Positions 33,399 to 43,849 of a stretch of DNA of 64,000 bases are shown here, piece by piece. The notes beneath the pieces were generated by a model. It did no database searches. It was given only the letters and a program-made list of their open reading frames with translations, and was not told where the DNA came from. The first letter of the stretch is position 1. Each line of letters begins with the position of its first letter. Source of the DNA: Symbiodinium natans (lineage: Eukaryota; Sar; Dinophyceae; Suessiales; Symbiodiniaceae); the NCBI GenBank assembly GCA_905221605.1, contig CAJNDS010001057.1, positions 688,528-752,527 of the forward strand, given 5' to 3'. A program made the translations under genes and the position numbers.

Positions 33399-36300
33399 GT
33401 CTGTGGTCGGTCCTCAGACACTCGGCCCTCAAAGGCCTTGTCCGCTTCACCTTCAATCCGATCGGGCACACCATCCTCTTTCTCCTTCAGAATCGGGGGA
33501 GCCAATGTATCCGATGGATCATGCTCCTTGAGCAAATGTTGACAATGCTCCAACCCAATCTTCAACGGAACGATGTGCTTGATGGACTTTGCTCGAAAGT
33601 GTTTTGGACAACCATCCACCATGGCACTCACAACATGAGTCAAGCCACCAACTTCAGGGTACACATAGGCTGCTTCCACAAACCGGGAGAGCGCCGTGGT
33701 TTTCATCGAATCCGGTAGCTCAGCCAGAACTGTAGCACCTATCAACGACGATCCACACTCATGGAGGGATCTCTGTAGTACCAACTCCTGGGGTGATTTC
33801 TTCCCATCAAAGGCAGCTGCATGGTGATTGTGCATTGCAGCACAGTAAATCAGACCAAACTCAAACGCTCGAGGACTTCTTTTCAAGTCAAAGCCCTGCG
33901 CTCGTAGATCCAACCTCACCGTGCTGAACAACTCCTTGAGTGTTCTCACTGCCCTTTCCACACCACCAACCGCTTCATGTCCCTGCGGAGGTGCTCTTTG
34001 GGTCACAATCCTAATCCCCAGATTGGCTCTCTTGATGAGGGCGCTCACCGCTGTCTCGCTGTCTGTCCTCAACAGTACAGCAGACCCTGCAATGTCCAGT
34101 CCGAAAGCATTCATCCAATAACGAATCCAGCTGGAGGTATTGTCAGCATTGGTCCCTACCAACAGACATCCAATCATTCTGGTTGACATTTCAGTCATGA
34201 CCAGTACTTTCATGTTGGGAGCCGTCGGCTGGTCTTTCGCAAAAGTACCAGTTACCAGGTTGATGAAGCAGAAATCTGCTTGCAACGCCACGGGTCGGTC
34301 TTGAGCATCCTTGGTCCGACGATGCTGGGTTGTTCCTCTTGTCATCCGACAATGAGGACATTCGGACGAAAAAGGAATGTGGCCTCGCATCCGATGCAGC
34401 TCCATTTCTTCTTGCTTTTTCTTGGTCATTGACTGCACTGACTGCATCTGATCAACCTCCATCGGTCGTTGGCCATCATCCACATCCATGGGTCGAACCT
34501 CAGTTCTTCCAAAGGTTACTTTCTTTCGCTTTCCAGCATCACCTTGCAGGTAGATCCAAGGACATCCAGCCCAGGATACTCCATATCCCATGACTCCTTT
34601 CTTCTCGTGTCGCAGCGAAATCTCTCTTCGAGTGAACTTCACTTCCCAACCAGTATTCACCATCTGCTCGGTGCTCAAGATGTTGTGAGCCACATCTGCT
34701 ACAACTCCAGTCACACACACCGATGTCAAACCAAGATACTGCTTTCCTTCATACATAGGCAGCAAGGCTCGGATGCGAACTCGCTCGAAGACATTCACCG
34801 GGGTATCGTTGGCTGCTGAGTACCTCTCATTAGGTCCCAACGCCTTCCGATCCAAGATCTGGAACTCATCCAAGTATCTTTTCGCAATCACAGTCACCGA
34901 TGCTCCTGAGTCAATCAACCACCATTTGCTTGCATCATCCTTTTCCATGCTTTTGACTTGATTCATCGGAGGTTTCATCAAAGACCGAACTGACTTAGAT
35001 GGCAACATCTGAGATAAATCGGTAGAGATCCGATGCTCCAACTCGGCAATCCGGACTCTCGTCTCAACTTCCCATGACCAATCTATCTCATCAGTACTCC
35101 GGGGAATCCACTCTTTTCTCACTTCATCGAGCAATCCTTCCAGAGGTTGCAACACAGATTCCACTCGGGCCTCTGACTCAGGTTCATTCCATTCACCTCC
35201 AGTTAGCTGGTAGTCACTCGACTCACCCTCTTGGGAGACTTCAGCAACTGTCTTCCCCTTTCCTTTGCCTTTTCCTTTGGGCTTTCCCTTTTCGGGCTTC
35301 TTCTTGGGATCTCCTTTTGCCTTGGCTTTCGCCTTAGCATTGGGGGAATTGGGCTTCTTGCCTGAATCTCCCTCCTTATACCAGCAATCGCGGGCATAAT
35401 GTCCCTTTCCACCACACACATAGCACTCCACATCCTTCTTGTTCTGGCTTGAAGCTCGTTTGCCAGCACCTTTGCTTGATTCGCGCTTGCCTTTCTGTTC
35501 CTTTCCTTTGCCTTTTGGTTTTCCTTCGTTGCCCTTTCCCTCATTGGGATCTCGAAAAGGTTGAAGCTTCGTGCCAGGGGCTTCTGACCACACCCTTTGT
35601 TGCACCTCAAACTTCAGAGCAACTCTTTTCAGATCTTCAAACGATTCACTATCGCCATGCAACAAGCAATGGCTTCTACACCGATCTGGCAAACTGCGCA
35701 GCAAAACCATAACCGAATCCGCTTCTTGGATCTGCAAACCACCAGCATGCACATCGGGATCAAGACTATTGAGCAGCTTGGTGTACTTGTTCAACTCATG
35801 CTCAATCTTTCGAATGATCTCCGGAATACTGGGTGCTTTCACGGTTTGATTCACCAGCTGCGACCGAAAGAACAGGCATTCAGCTCGCGACTTCAGGCAA
35901 AACTCCTTCGCCAGCAATCTCAAAGCCACAAAACCAGATTGTTGATAAGTGCTCTCACTTTCAACATATGTCTGCAAAATCAGAGAACTCTTCTCATGAT
36001 TTGCAAAAGTCTGTCGCAGGATGTGCATCAGCCTCGTCGACCTCTTCTGTTGCTCCACAGTAAGTCGATCCTGTTTCAGCCGAGACTCTTCTTGAGTCTT
36101 CACCGCATGCATGAGCTCATTGGGAAACACTTCTGAACCCAAACCAACCCAACTGGTCAGCTTCTCCATCCAGGTCAAGAATCCAAGAGCTTCAGAGATG
36201 CGATCCTTCCAAGACGAAAAGTCAATGGTCGGCAAACTGGGCAACCATTTGTCCGATCGAGCAAACACATCCCTTTCCCTTTCTTGCTCCAGAGGTGGAG

Positions 36301-36805
36301 GTCTCAGTGGGGGACTTGGGCTCGCCATCCGAAAAAGCTGGGTCCCCTTCGCAGGAGTACCCACTGGCGATGCACCTTGACATCCCGAAGAAGAACTGGG
36401 CATGTTCTCAGGAACACCATCCTGAGGTAAGGGGGGATTCACCTGTTGCTGTTGCTGTGGCTGCTGTTGCTGATGCTGCTGTATCATCCACTGCTGATGC
36501 TGCTGCTGTTGCTGCACCATGGACGAAGTCATCGTTTGCATAAACTGCTGTTGCTGCACAACCAGTTGCTGCATCATGCTTTCCAATTCTCGCACTTGTC
36601 TCGTCAACCCTTGCACGTCGGGTGATGTTTGTGATGGTGTCACCACAGGTTGAGGAGGTCCAGTGGATAGTCCTGGTGGTAACGAAGGACTTCCTACCGC
36701 TTGCTGAAGCAAACCAGGGGGAAACGAAGGGCCTCCCATTGTCTGTTGGGGTGCTCCAGTAGCTACCCCATGAGGGCTTCTGGCGGGAGTTCGACCTCTG
36801 GGCAC
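33395..36805 (-). CDS. Gag-protease-integrase polyprotein of copia-type element
   Basis: 1,136 residues. The N-terminal third is Pro/Gln-rich with long Gln runs (about residues 85-125), followed by a helical capsid-like region. A CCHC zinc knuckle, CYVCGGKGHYARDC, lies near residue 458 and is flanked by very basic Lys/Gly tracts. The retroviral-type aspartic protease motif WLIDSGASVTV lies near 629. Integrase: HHCC zinc finger HRMRGHIPFSSECPHC near 800-815, then catalytic Asp in LQADFCF, Asp in LLRTDSETAV and Glu in GGVERAVRTLK. These place it in the Ty1/copia class. The first ATG of the frame is used; an overlapping open frame upstream (to 36,998, another phase) may hold additional Gag N-terminus after a frameshift. 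It ends in the ATGA overlap with the RT frame. Confidence 0.92.
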   Translation of the reverse strand: MPRGRTPARSPHGVATGAPQQTMGGPSFPPGLLQQAVGSPSLPPGLSTGPPQPVVTPSQTSPDVQGLTRQVRELESMMQQLVVQQQQFMQTMTSSMVQQQQQHQQWMIQQHQQQQPQQQQQVNPPLPQDGVPENMPSSSSGCQGASPVGTPAKGTQLFRMASPSPPLRPPPLEQERERDVFARSDKWLPSLPTIDFSSWKDRISEALGFLTWMEKLTSWVGLGSEVFPNELMHAVKTQEESRLKQDRLTVEQQKRSTRLMHILRQTFANHEKSSLILQTYVESESTYQQSGFVALRLLAKEFCLKSRAECLFFRSQLVNQTVKAPSIPEIIRKIEHELNKYTKLLNSLDPDVHAGGLQIQEADSVMVLLRSLPDRCRSHCLLHGDSESFEDLKRVALKFEVQQRVWSEAPGTKLQPFRDPNEGKGNEGKPKGKGKEQKGKRESSKGAGKRASSQNKKDVECYVCGGKGHYARDCWYKEGDSGKKPNSPNAKAKAKAKGDPKKKPEKGKPKGKGKGKGKTVAEVSQEGESSDYQLTGGEWNEPESEARVESVLQPLEGLLDEVRKEWIPRSTDEIDWSWEVETRVRIAELEHRISTDLSQMLPSKSVRSLMKPPMNQVKSMEKDDASKWWLIDSGASVTVIAKRYLDEFQILDRKALGPNERYSAANDTPVNVFERVRIRALLPMYEGKQYLGLTSVCVTGVVADVAHNILSTEQMVNTGWEVKFTRREISLRHEKKGVMGYGVSWAGCPWIYLQGDAGKRKKVTFGRTEVRPMDVDDGQRPMEVDQMQSVQSMTKKKQEEMELHRMRGHIPFSSECPHCRMTRGTTQHRRTKDAQDRPVALQADFCFINLVTGTFAKDQPTAPNMKVLVMTEMSTRMIGCLLVGTNADNTSSWIRYWMNAFGLDIAGSAVLLRTDSETAVSALIKRANLGIRIVTQRAPPQGHEAVGGVERAVRTLKELFSTVRLDLRAQGFDLKRSPRAFEFGLIYCAAMHNHHAAAFDGKKSPQELVLQRSLHECGSSLIGATVLAELPDSMKTTALSRFVEAAYVYPEVGGLTHVVSAMVDGCPKHFRAKSIKHIVPLKIGLEHCQHLLKEHDPSDTLAPPILKEKEDGVPDRIEGEADKAFEGRVSEDRPQT

Positions 36806-37335
36806 TGGGCCATACAGGTTGGCTTCCTTGTGCCAAACCTTGCACCCACAGTGGTTTGGGATTTCCCAAACCCGGAAAAGGGTCTACCCTTCGCCTTGTC
36901 TCAGCATCCATGATGGGCACAGAGCTTCCACGCTCTTGTCCACCTCTTGGACTCCTCACATGAGCTCCACTGGTTTGTCGTGGGGATGTATTCAACATAG
37001 TTCCTGAACTCAGGCTCCAGCCTGCAGTCTCTCCACAACGTCTTTTAACGAAAATTCTCTTACCAACACCAGATGGTCCAGGCTCCTGAAGAACCTTAGT
37101 TCTACTCTACCAAGCACCGTATTCCTCCAAGATCGGTCACAACCAATCCAGTTCCAGACAAACCACCTTGCCTGGGCTCCAAAGTGCCTCAACAGCCGCT
37201 GAACCGACTGCTTCCACGGTCCGAGTACAAGAGACCGGTCCACTGGCAGTCTGGGCTCCAAACCCAAACTTGCCTTCACTCATAGAGTCCTGACAGACAA
37301 CCAAAGACCACACACGGGCTCGCACCACAAGGCAA

Positions 37336-37347
37336 GCTCCGCTACCA
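37336..37347 (-). promoter_or_regulatory. Candidate tRNA primer-binding site of the copia element
   Basis: Minus-strand TGGTAGCGGAGC differs at two of 12 positions from the initiator-Met-tRNA binding site TGGTATCAGAGC common in copia elements. It lies about 530 bases upstream of the Gag ATG. If real, the 5' LTR should end just above 37,347, at ...GATGCACA. Confidence 0.55.
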
Positions 37348-37559
37348 ATTGTGCATCAGCGCTGCGGGGCTTTGCAGCAAAGGTCTTGTTGATGACCGCA
37401 AGCTTGTCTGTATGCAGCTCTGTGCGTGGTGGCAGTTGGCGGATGTGCAGGCCCCTGCATTTTGGGTTTAGGTTTGCTGCTTAGGTTTCTGGTCTGCCCT
37501 TCACTCTTGCCACAGTGCTAGTCACTGCTAGTCGCAGCATAGGGCAAGGTCTGATACTT

Positions 37560-38250
37560 ACTGGAAACGCTGTTGCTGCTGGGAAAGTGTCTGGAACAAC
37601 CGGCAGGAACAAGCCTTCATGCTGGAGGAGTGCCCTTATGTTTGGAGTGCCAGTAAGAGCTGCGCCTAAAACTTCTAGAAGGCCTAGAAGTGATCAGGAC
37701 TTGCAAACGGTTGCCGGAACCTTTGCCAGAAGGCGCAGAATCTGCTGCCTTCTTGGAAGGCGAGAGAGGCCAAGTCGTGCACCTGAAGCTTGCAGACACT
37801 TGGGAATTGGGGTCCGGAGAGCCCATAGGCTTCAGGTTTGCGAGTTACCTGCGTGCTACTTCAGGTCCCGCAAGTTGAGGGAGATCTCGAGCCGAAGCTG
37901 GTTGACCTGCGGGACCCGAGAGCAAAAAGATATCACGAGCCTATTGGCTCTTACAGGACCTAAGATGTGTGTCGTCTTGCGCAAACTGCCCATTTCTGTG
38001 ACAGAGCCCATTTTTCTGTAACAGGTTTGCAGTCGCAAAAATCGGCCGCCGCGGGGTAGTTGAGTGATCACAGTATTTTTGAGTGTCTGGATGCCAAGCA
38101 ATGGATGCTGCATCTCTTGACAGGCATCTTGGACACTTTGCCCACAGTCTTACGTCCGGCTAGAAGTCCGCCCTTCTGCAGAAGCAGTGGGTGCTGCCTC
38201 GAGCAATTAGGCTGCTGCCTAAACTCTCCGGAAGGCCCAGCAGTGAGTTA
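37560..38250 (+). repeat. Diverged tandem units around GCTGCC.AAACTTCTCCAGAAGG
   Basis: Motifs of the type CTGCCTAAAACTTCTCCAGA followed by AGGC(A/C)CAGAAGTG occur repeatedly here and again at 39,545-39,700. The surrounding sequence holds single-letter variants (CCGGAACCTTTGCCAGAAGG). No gene is recognised. Confidence 0.65.
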
Positions 38251-38479
38251 GGCCTCTTAAACTGCTGAGCCCTCCCATCTTCTCACCGACATACCTCGCG
38301 GGTTTGGGTTTGAAGGGACCTCCGATGCGCAGGCCAGCGCCAAGGTTGCGTGGCCTGTGTGAGATGCCTGGACTGGGAGGTTCCTCGTTGTTATTATAAA
38401 CCCTGTGGCGTTAAGGGTTTGGTAACCTCGCTCTGTGGACTCTCCCCGTGGAATCGGTAGCTGCAGCTACTCTCGCCCC

Positions 38480-38800
38480 CCCTCTGGCCGTGCGCGGGCA
38501 CTCTGGTGGGCACTTGTACGCCAGGTTGACTGGAGAACCCTGTGCTCGAAGCTACTCCACTGGCTGACCACATGGAGTGCCCTGGGCCGGTCCTGCTTTG
38601 ATTGTTCTTGCTGTTAAGTCCCCACTGGCTGACCTCCATGGGGCATATGCCCTCTGCGCCGGGCGCGGACACCTCTCTGGGTGGGCACTTGTACGCCAAG
38701 GTGAATGGAGCACCCAGAGCTCGGAGCTACTCCACTGGCTGACCACCATGGAGTGCCCTGGGCCGGTCTTGCCTTGATTGTTCTTGCTGTTAAGTCCCCT
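38480..38800 (+). repeat. Tandem duplication, 175-base period
   Basis: CACTTGTACGCCA starts at 38,511 and again at 38,686. Both are followed by CACTGGCTGACCAC.ATGGA and by TTGATTGTTCTTGCTGTTAA followed by GTCCCC. The CACTGGCTGA(C/T)CACCATGG core also recurs at 39,075, 41,430, 41,590 and 41,620. Confidence 0.8.
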
Positions 38801-39059
38801 CAAGGTACATTGGTCGCATGTACCTCGAATCGGCAACAAAGTTGCTGATCACTTAGCTGGGATTGCCACTGATAGTATACGCCTCGAGGCACCTCTTTGT
38901 GAGATGTCTTCTTCGACTTGGGGCGAAGGACAACCCCATCTGCAAATCAACACTGCCCAGTTCCCGCCCGCCTTTCAGGCAATGGCACCTGCAGGCTACA
39001 AAGCCCCACCACTTTAGAACTCTGAGCTCCTAGTGCGATACTGCATCTACAATCGGATT

Positions 39060-39535
39060 CAACTTCCTCCGAAACTTGACCTGGCTGACCACCATGGGGC
39101 ATATGCACATCTTTCATCCCCCCTAGGGAGTCTGACTTGCAACATCCTTTCGCCATTGAGTGTCGGTTGTCTGTCCTTGACAACGAGTACGTGATCCGAA
39201 CCTCTTCTGATGACCTCGGTTTGAATAACCGCTGTCGCACCAGTGGCTACATGATGGTGGTTTTGAGAATCTGGCAATGTCGCAATTTGCGATTCCCCCA
39301 CAAGCTCTGTGCTTCCTTGTGAACCGGGACTTCATTGACGACTTCGAGTACTGAGTCCGTGGGGTATCTAGTAGTTCAGCGCGATTGCTCGCTTTGTTTC
39401 TTTGGTGTTTGTTTGCTTGGTGGTTGCTTGGTGTGTCTGGCGGATTGTGTGCGCTGATTCTGTTTCACCCTTTACGTCGAGCCCAACAAGACCGGCCTAC
39501 TGTGCTACTGATGTAGTAAAGAGGCGTCAGTCCAA
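39060..39535 (+). repeat. Dispersed repeat family A, direct copy
   Basis: Shares with 41,835-42,140 the order GATGGTGGTTTTG, GCGATTCCCCCACA, GGGAC.TCA.CGACGA, TGGTTGCTTGG-type GT-rich tract, and the end CGGCCTACTGTGCTACTGAT followed by GTAGTAAAGAGGCG. Confidence 0.75.
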
Positions 39536-40229
39536 AAAAAAAAATAGGCCTCTTAAACTGCTGCCTAAAACTTCTCCAGAAGGCACAGAAGTGCTTAGGC
39601 CCCGCAAACGGCTGCCGGAACCTTCGTCAGAAGGCCCAGAAGGGATGTGAGGAACTGCTGCTTTAACCTATCCCAGCATATCCAGAAGTGACCAGGCCTA
39701 GCACTTTGCTGTGGGTCCCGCATCAGGTGTCACGGGGTAAACCTGCTTGAAGTGCTCTCAAAAAATCGGCCGCTGCGCGGGGCTTCAAGTTATAAGACCC
39801 CTTGACCCTCACACTTGACGCGCGGTTGGCTGCAGACCGCCTTGGGGGCCTCAAACTGCACCAGGCTAAGCATGCCAAGCCGATAGGCTCCCGGTGCCTG
39901 GGAAGAACACGAGCCAAGTGCCAGCAAGCAGTTGGGGCTCTTGCGCCGTCTCAAAAAATCGGCCACTGCGTGGGGCTGTAAGAATATGGCCTCTTGCAAG
40001 CAGCGCTCCAGGCCCGCTCTATGGCCATGGCTATGTGAGGACGCCCGGACTCACACAGCGCCGACGGCAGCATTGTGTAGCCACACCAGCCCCTTGCCTC
40101 CCCCGCTGAACGCCTTTTCTGGCACTCTGTGTGCATTGTGCTTAGTGTGCTTGCAACTTTCTTGCCAACCCAACAAGGAGTCCTGAGTGCTATTGCTACG
40201 GCCCTGGCGCTTGTGTGGGGACTGTCTCT

Positions 40230-40580
40230 ACGGCTCTACGGACGCGTTGAGCAGTTTAGGTGACGGAGGTTCCTTGCCTTACGGCCTACCCATACTTCGC
40301 TTAATGTCTGTACCAGACGTGGCGCAGCATTGCTATGGGTGACGGGCAGCTGAGTGATGGGTGCCGGTAGGTTCTTGTTGCATTGGTCTCACCATGCTGG
40401 CCTTGCGTTAAGTTGTCTTGCAATAAGGGCCTCTGCGCTAGCGGTTGCTTCTTTGTAGTCACGACTTCTTTTTCACTCGCTGGCTTGTACAGTTTGGCTC
40501 TCAAAGTAGATGTCCTTGTCTCACACCTAGTTGCGAGCCCCACAAGAACGGCCTACTGTGCTACTGATGTAGTAAAGAGG
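40230..40580 (+). repeat. Dispersed repeat family A, direct copy with different 5' half
   Basis: Its 5' part matches the inverted copy at 21,490-21,740. Its 3' end is the family terminus CGGCCTACTGTGCTACTGAT followed by GTAGTAAAGAGGCGCC. Confidence 0.75.
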
Positions 40581-41429
40581 CGCCCGCTTTAGAAAAATAG
40601 AGGTTCACGGCAGCTCTTCCGAGTCGGAGGACACCAAGCCAATGTCCCCTGCTTTCCACAAGAAATGGAGGACACTGCACGCAAGTAAGGGTCTGGCGCT
40701 TTTTGGAACTGCGCACCATTGACCTAGCTGCTTTGCGAGAAGTGGACGTCTGCCTTTCCGATTGCCTGCTTTTGAGGATGACCACTGGAAACGGCTGGTG
40801 GCACCCCAACCATGCGTGGGCCCAATCATGCCCGCCGAGAATGGTACGACGCTGCTACGGCGCACTGGGCCGCTTGCAAGGGGGTCGAGACATCCCACTA
40901 AGCAAAGTCTAAACAGCTTTTGGTTTAAGATGTATTGCCATCGAAATCCCACAGAGCCAGAGCCCTTTGCTCTCAAAGTGATAACTTCCTTACAGGCGTC
41001 AGGGAGACGGAGGAATTCAGTACGAGCAAATAGATGCTGCCGCTAGAACGCTGTGGCACTCTGCCAAGCACGAGTGGCCCAATTGTCGTCGTGCCAATTC
41101 CCAAAGGCATCCCTCCTTGGGGAACGGAAGCGGAGAATTTGCTGGGGCATGTGGGAAGCACCTCACAGGATCCTGACAGGGGCCTTACACAGTCGGCTGC
41201 GGCGGCGGTCCCAGCAGGGGTTCTGGCGGAACCACGCTTTCGAGGGGGGGCCGAGACATCTGGACAAGCCCGACAGGCGGATAGCGGCTGGGAAGGTTTC
41301 TGGCAATGATAGGACAATTGGGGCATCCGCCCCCAGAGCTTGCTACGGCAAGAATGAAAACATCCGATGCAAAATGAGCTGTGAAGAGCGATGGAATCGG
41401 TAGCCTCTTGGCTATTCTTGGATAGCCCC

Positions 41430-42140
41430 ACTGGCTGATCACCATGGGGCAGGAAGATTCAGTGGGGCGAACGCCTGATTCCTCACTGACTGGTCACGGT
41501 GCGTGCTTCTACGTTGCACTGTGCTGGTTTTCTGCCTTGATCGACACTGCCTGGCGAGCCGGGTTGGAGTGTTGCAAATGACTCCTTGGCTGATCACCAT
41601 GGTCAGTCGGCTGTTCCCACTGGCTGATCACCATGGCAAATTTGGCCTACCCTCCCTGTGGGAGGGGTAGGCCCCGATGGGGTATTGCATCATGCCTCGG
41701 TTGCCACAACAGTCAAACTTCGGCCGATGCAACCGTTCGAGTAGGCTCACACCGCCCGTTCTTGGAATGTCGGCAATGATAGCTGCGAGTATGTGACTAT
41801 CCAACCTGCAGGCTGCCAACTTATTCAGATGATTGCGTGATGGTGGTTTTGTTCTCTGGCACACAATCGCATTTTGCGATTCCCCCACACGACTTGGTGC
41901 TACTATGGCTCTGCTCAGGGACTACATCGACGAGCTTGGGTACTGAGCGCGTGGGGTCTTCTTAGTAGTTTCGCCCCTCTTCTGGTTTGTCGGTTGGTTG
42001 TTGTGTTGCTGCTTTGGTTGGTTGGGTGGTTTCTTCTTTCTTGGTTGTGTTGCTTCTTTCTGGCGACCTGTTCGCACCTAGTTGAGAGACCCACAAGAAC
42101 AGCCTATTGTGCTACTGATGTAGTAAAGAGGCGCCCGCTT
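41430..42140 (+). repeat. Dispersed repeat family A, direct copy
   Basis: Carries three CTGGCTGATCACCATGG cores (41,435-41,635), the GATGGTGGTTTTG and GCGATTCCCCCACA blocks and the terminal GTAGTAAAGAGGCGCCCGCT. Confidence 0.75.
41645..41672 (+). other. GC-rich hairpin inside family A
   Basis: GGCCTACCCTCCC-TGT-GGGAGGGGTAGGCC is a near-perfect inverted repeat with a 13-base stem (one bulge) and a 3-base loop. It could be a terminator-like or transposon-end structure; only one copy of the family shows it clearly. Confidence 0.6.
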
Positions 42141-42254
42141 AAAACAAAATCTGTATTCTTCTTCGAAAAAAGCATGGGGTGGAGAGCTGGGGGCAGGAGG
42201 GTGGGGTCCGGAGGGAGGAGGAGGGCGGGGGTTGGATTGTTGCCTGACGGCAAC

Positions 42255-42330
42255 ATGGGGGTGACACTCTCCGCTTGGAACTGCCGTGGAATGTTATGCC
42301 AAGGTTGCGCGCGATGCAGGTTTTTCAGGC
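42255..42330 (+). pseudogene. Possible fragment of a non-LTR retroelement endonuclease
   Basis: Plus-strand reading VTLSAWNCRGMLCQG resembles the first strand of EEP-type endonucleases in LINE elements (S.WNCRGL). Nothing further of such a domain is visible downstream, so this is at best a remnant. Confidence 0.25.
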
Positions 42331-42504
42331 TTTTTGGCAGGAATCGCACAAGTTGATGCCAATATCAGCAAACAGAACATCACGCAATCTTTGCTCTGCA
42401 CTACTGTCACAGCGGCTCTCACAGCGGAGGGGGGGAGCCTGTTTCGTTTGGAGGGTGGGTGGTTTGGCTTGGTGGGTTGTCGTTTGCTGGCTGTGAGAGC
42501 TTAG

Positions 42505-42700
42505 TGACCCTGGGTTGAACCAGGGTTCGGGGAAGGGGAGGCCCCCCCTCCCCCAAAAATGTTCGAACCCTGGGTTCGAGAACTCCATGTTCGAACCCTG
42601 GGTTCGGAAAATTTATGTTCGAACCCTGGGTTGAACTTAGGGTTCTAACATTTCAAACCCTGGTTCAACGTGGGTTCAAGAGTCATATGTTCCCCCCCTC
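42505..42700 (+). repeat. Tandem TTCGAACCCTGGGTTCG units
   Basis: Palindromic units of GTTCGAACCCTGGGTTCG repeat about six times, related to 25,800-26,240. Confidence 0.8.
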
Positions 42701-42724
42701 AGGGTTCGGGAACACTGCAGAAAC

Positions 42725-43849
42725 TTATGCTCGCCTCAAGACGAGAAGCTCACAGAAAACACACACGCAGCCATTAGGCCGTGTAGACAAGACGGAGCAA
42801 AGGGAATAGGGGAACCAAGCCCTCTGGCGAACGTGAAGGTGTCCTGCGACATTGCTTTGCACGCAATGAAAACCAAGGTAGAAGCGTGGAACAGCCGTGG
42901 TAGTGGCTTGAAAGCACCATTTGATCCGAGATGCTTGACCAACAACTGTCTTGAAGTGGACCACGTCCTAGCGTGCAGGCAGTGCCTTGCGGAAGGGTTA
43001 GTCGGTCGCTACAAAACAGGCTTTCAGGTGTCATGTTGTCTTGGCCAGCGTCGCAGGCATATGACACTTCCCTTACTGTTGCTTATTATGTTTGACTGTT
43101 GAACACCTGTCTGGAATCCCGAGCGATAGTTGCCCTCATGGCAAGACCGAAGACGTGTTTCCGGCACCTGGCAGCTGTCATCGAAGATCGACAGCAGCAT
43201 GGTGTCAATGCAGCATGCGCCTTGTCACCGCATGCCTGTGAGAAGTGGTGGTGGGCAGATAGTGCAACCGTTGAGCTGAGATGGGATAGCAAAACGAAGT
43301 GCAAGCACGAGCAGGGTCCTGTGTCGTCCGAGAGAAAGAGCAGTCAGGGGATCTTAAAATGGATTTTGCTCACGAGAAACGACAGCTCTCCCAACGCTTC
43401 AAAGATGGGGAGCCCGGGGGGTGCGGCAAGTGGCAGCATGATAGCCACGATTGTCAAAGCCATATAGTGAAGTTTAAGCAAGCAGTGTAGTCCAGGATTA
43501 CGGATTATGATAATGTTCGTGAAGCCAACAGTAGCAATAATCGTGATCAAGACATGAATATTCATGTTAGCTGCTGTTCTACGAATTGAGACGATAGAAT
43601 TGTGTTTCTGCGTTAACGTCACAAGTTCTATTATGCTTGTACACAGGCCTTGCCCAAAGCACAGTCGCAGCTAGCGATGTCTTTTCATCGAAACATCCAG
43701 GCTTTGATCATCTGATTTATCATCTTAGGCTGCTGTGGAATGGGGGCAGAATGGGGTTGTGAAGCAATGGGCGATTTGCAGCCTTTCACGCAGAATGTGG
43801 CTCCTACTCGAGAGTGCGTGTGTGTTCGGTCTTGGATCCACCGCCAAGC
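42725..43849. other. Upstream region of the ankyrin gene
   Basis: No coding exon or strong repeat recognised. It should contain the start of the plus-strand gene block. Confidence 0.4.

Larger units (their letters stand above)
29004..37347 (-). mobile_element. Ty1/copia-type LTR retrotransposon, coding region largely intact
   Basis: Order on the minus strand: primer-binding site, Gag with CCHC knuckle, aspartic protease, integrase, reverse transcriptase, RNase H. Integrase before RT is diagnostic of the Ty1/copia group. Both long frames (1,136 and 1,464 codons) are uninterrupted, so the copy is young or under constraint. I could not find a convincing pair of long terminal repeats: sequence above 37,350 and below 29,000 shows no obvious direct match, so the element may be truncated or its repeats diverged. 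It lies in the divergent gap between two gene blocks. Confidence 0.9.

Noticed and set aside
41034-41431. Paired open frames of 91-152 codons on both strands at 41.0-41.4 kb
   Set aside because: Symmetrical open frames in repeat-rich DNA, no motif on either strand.
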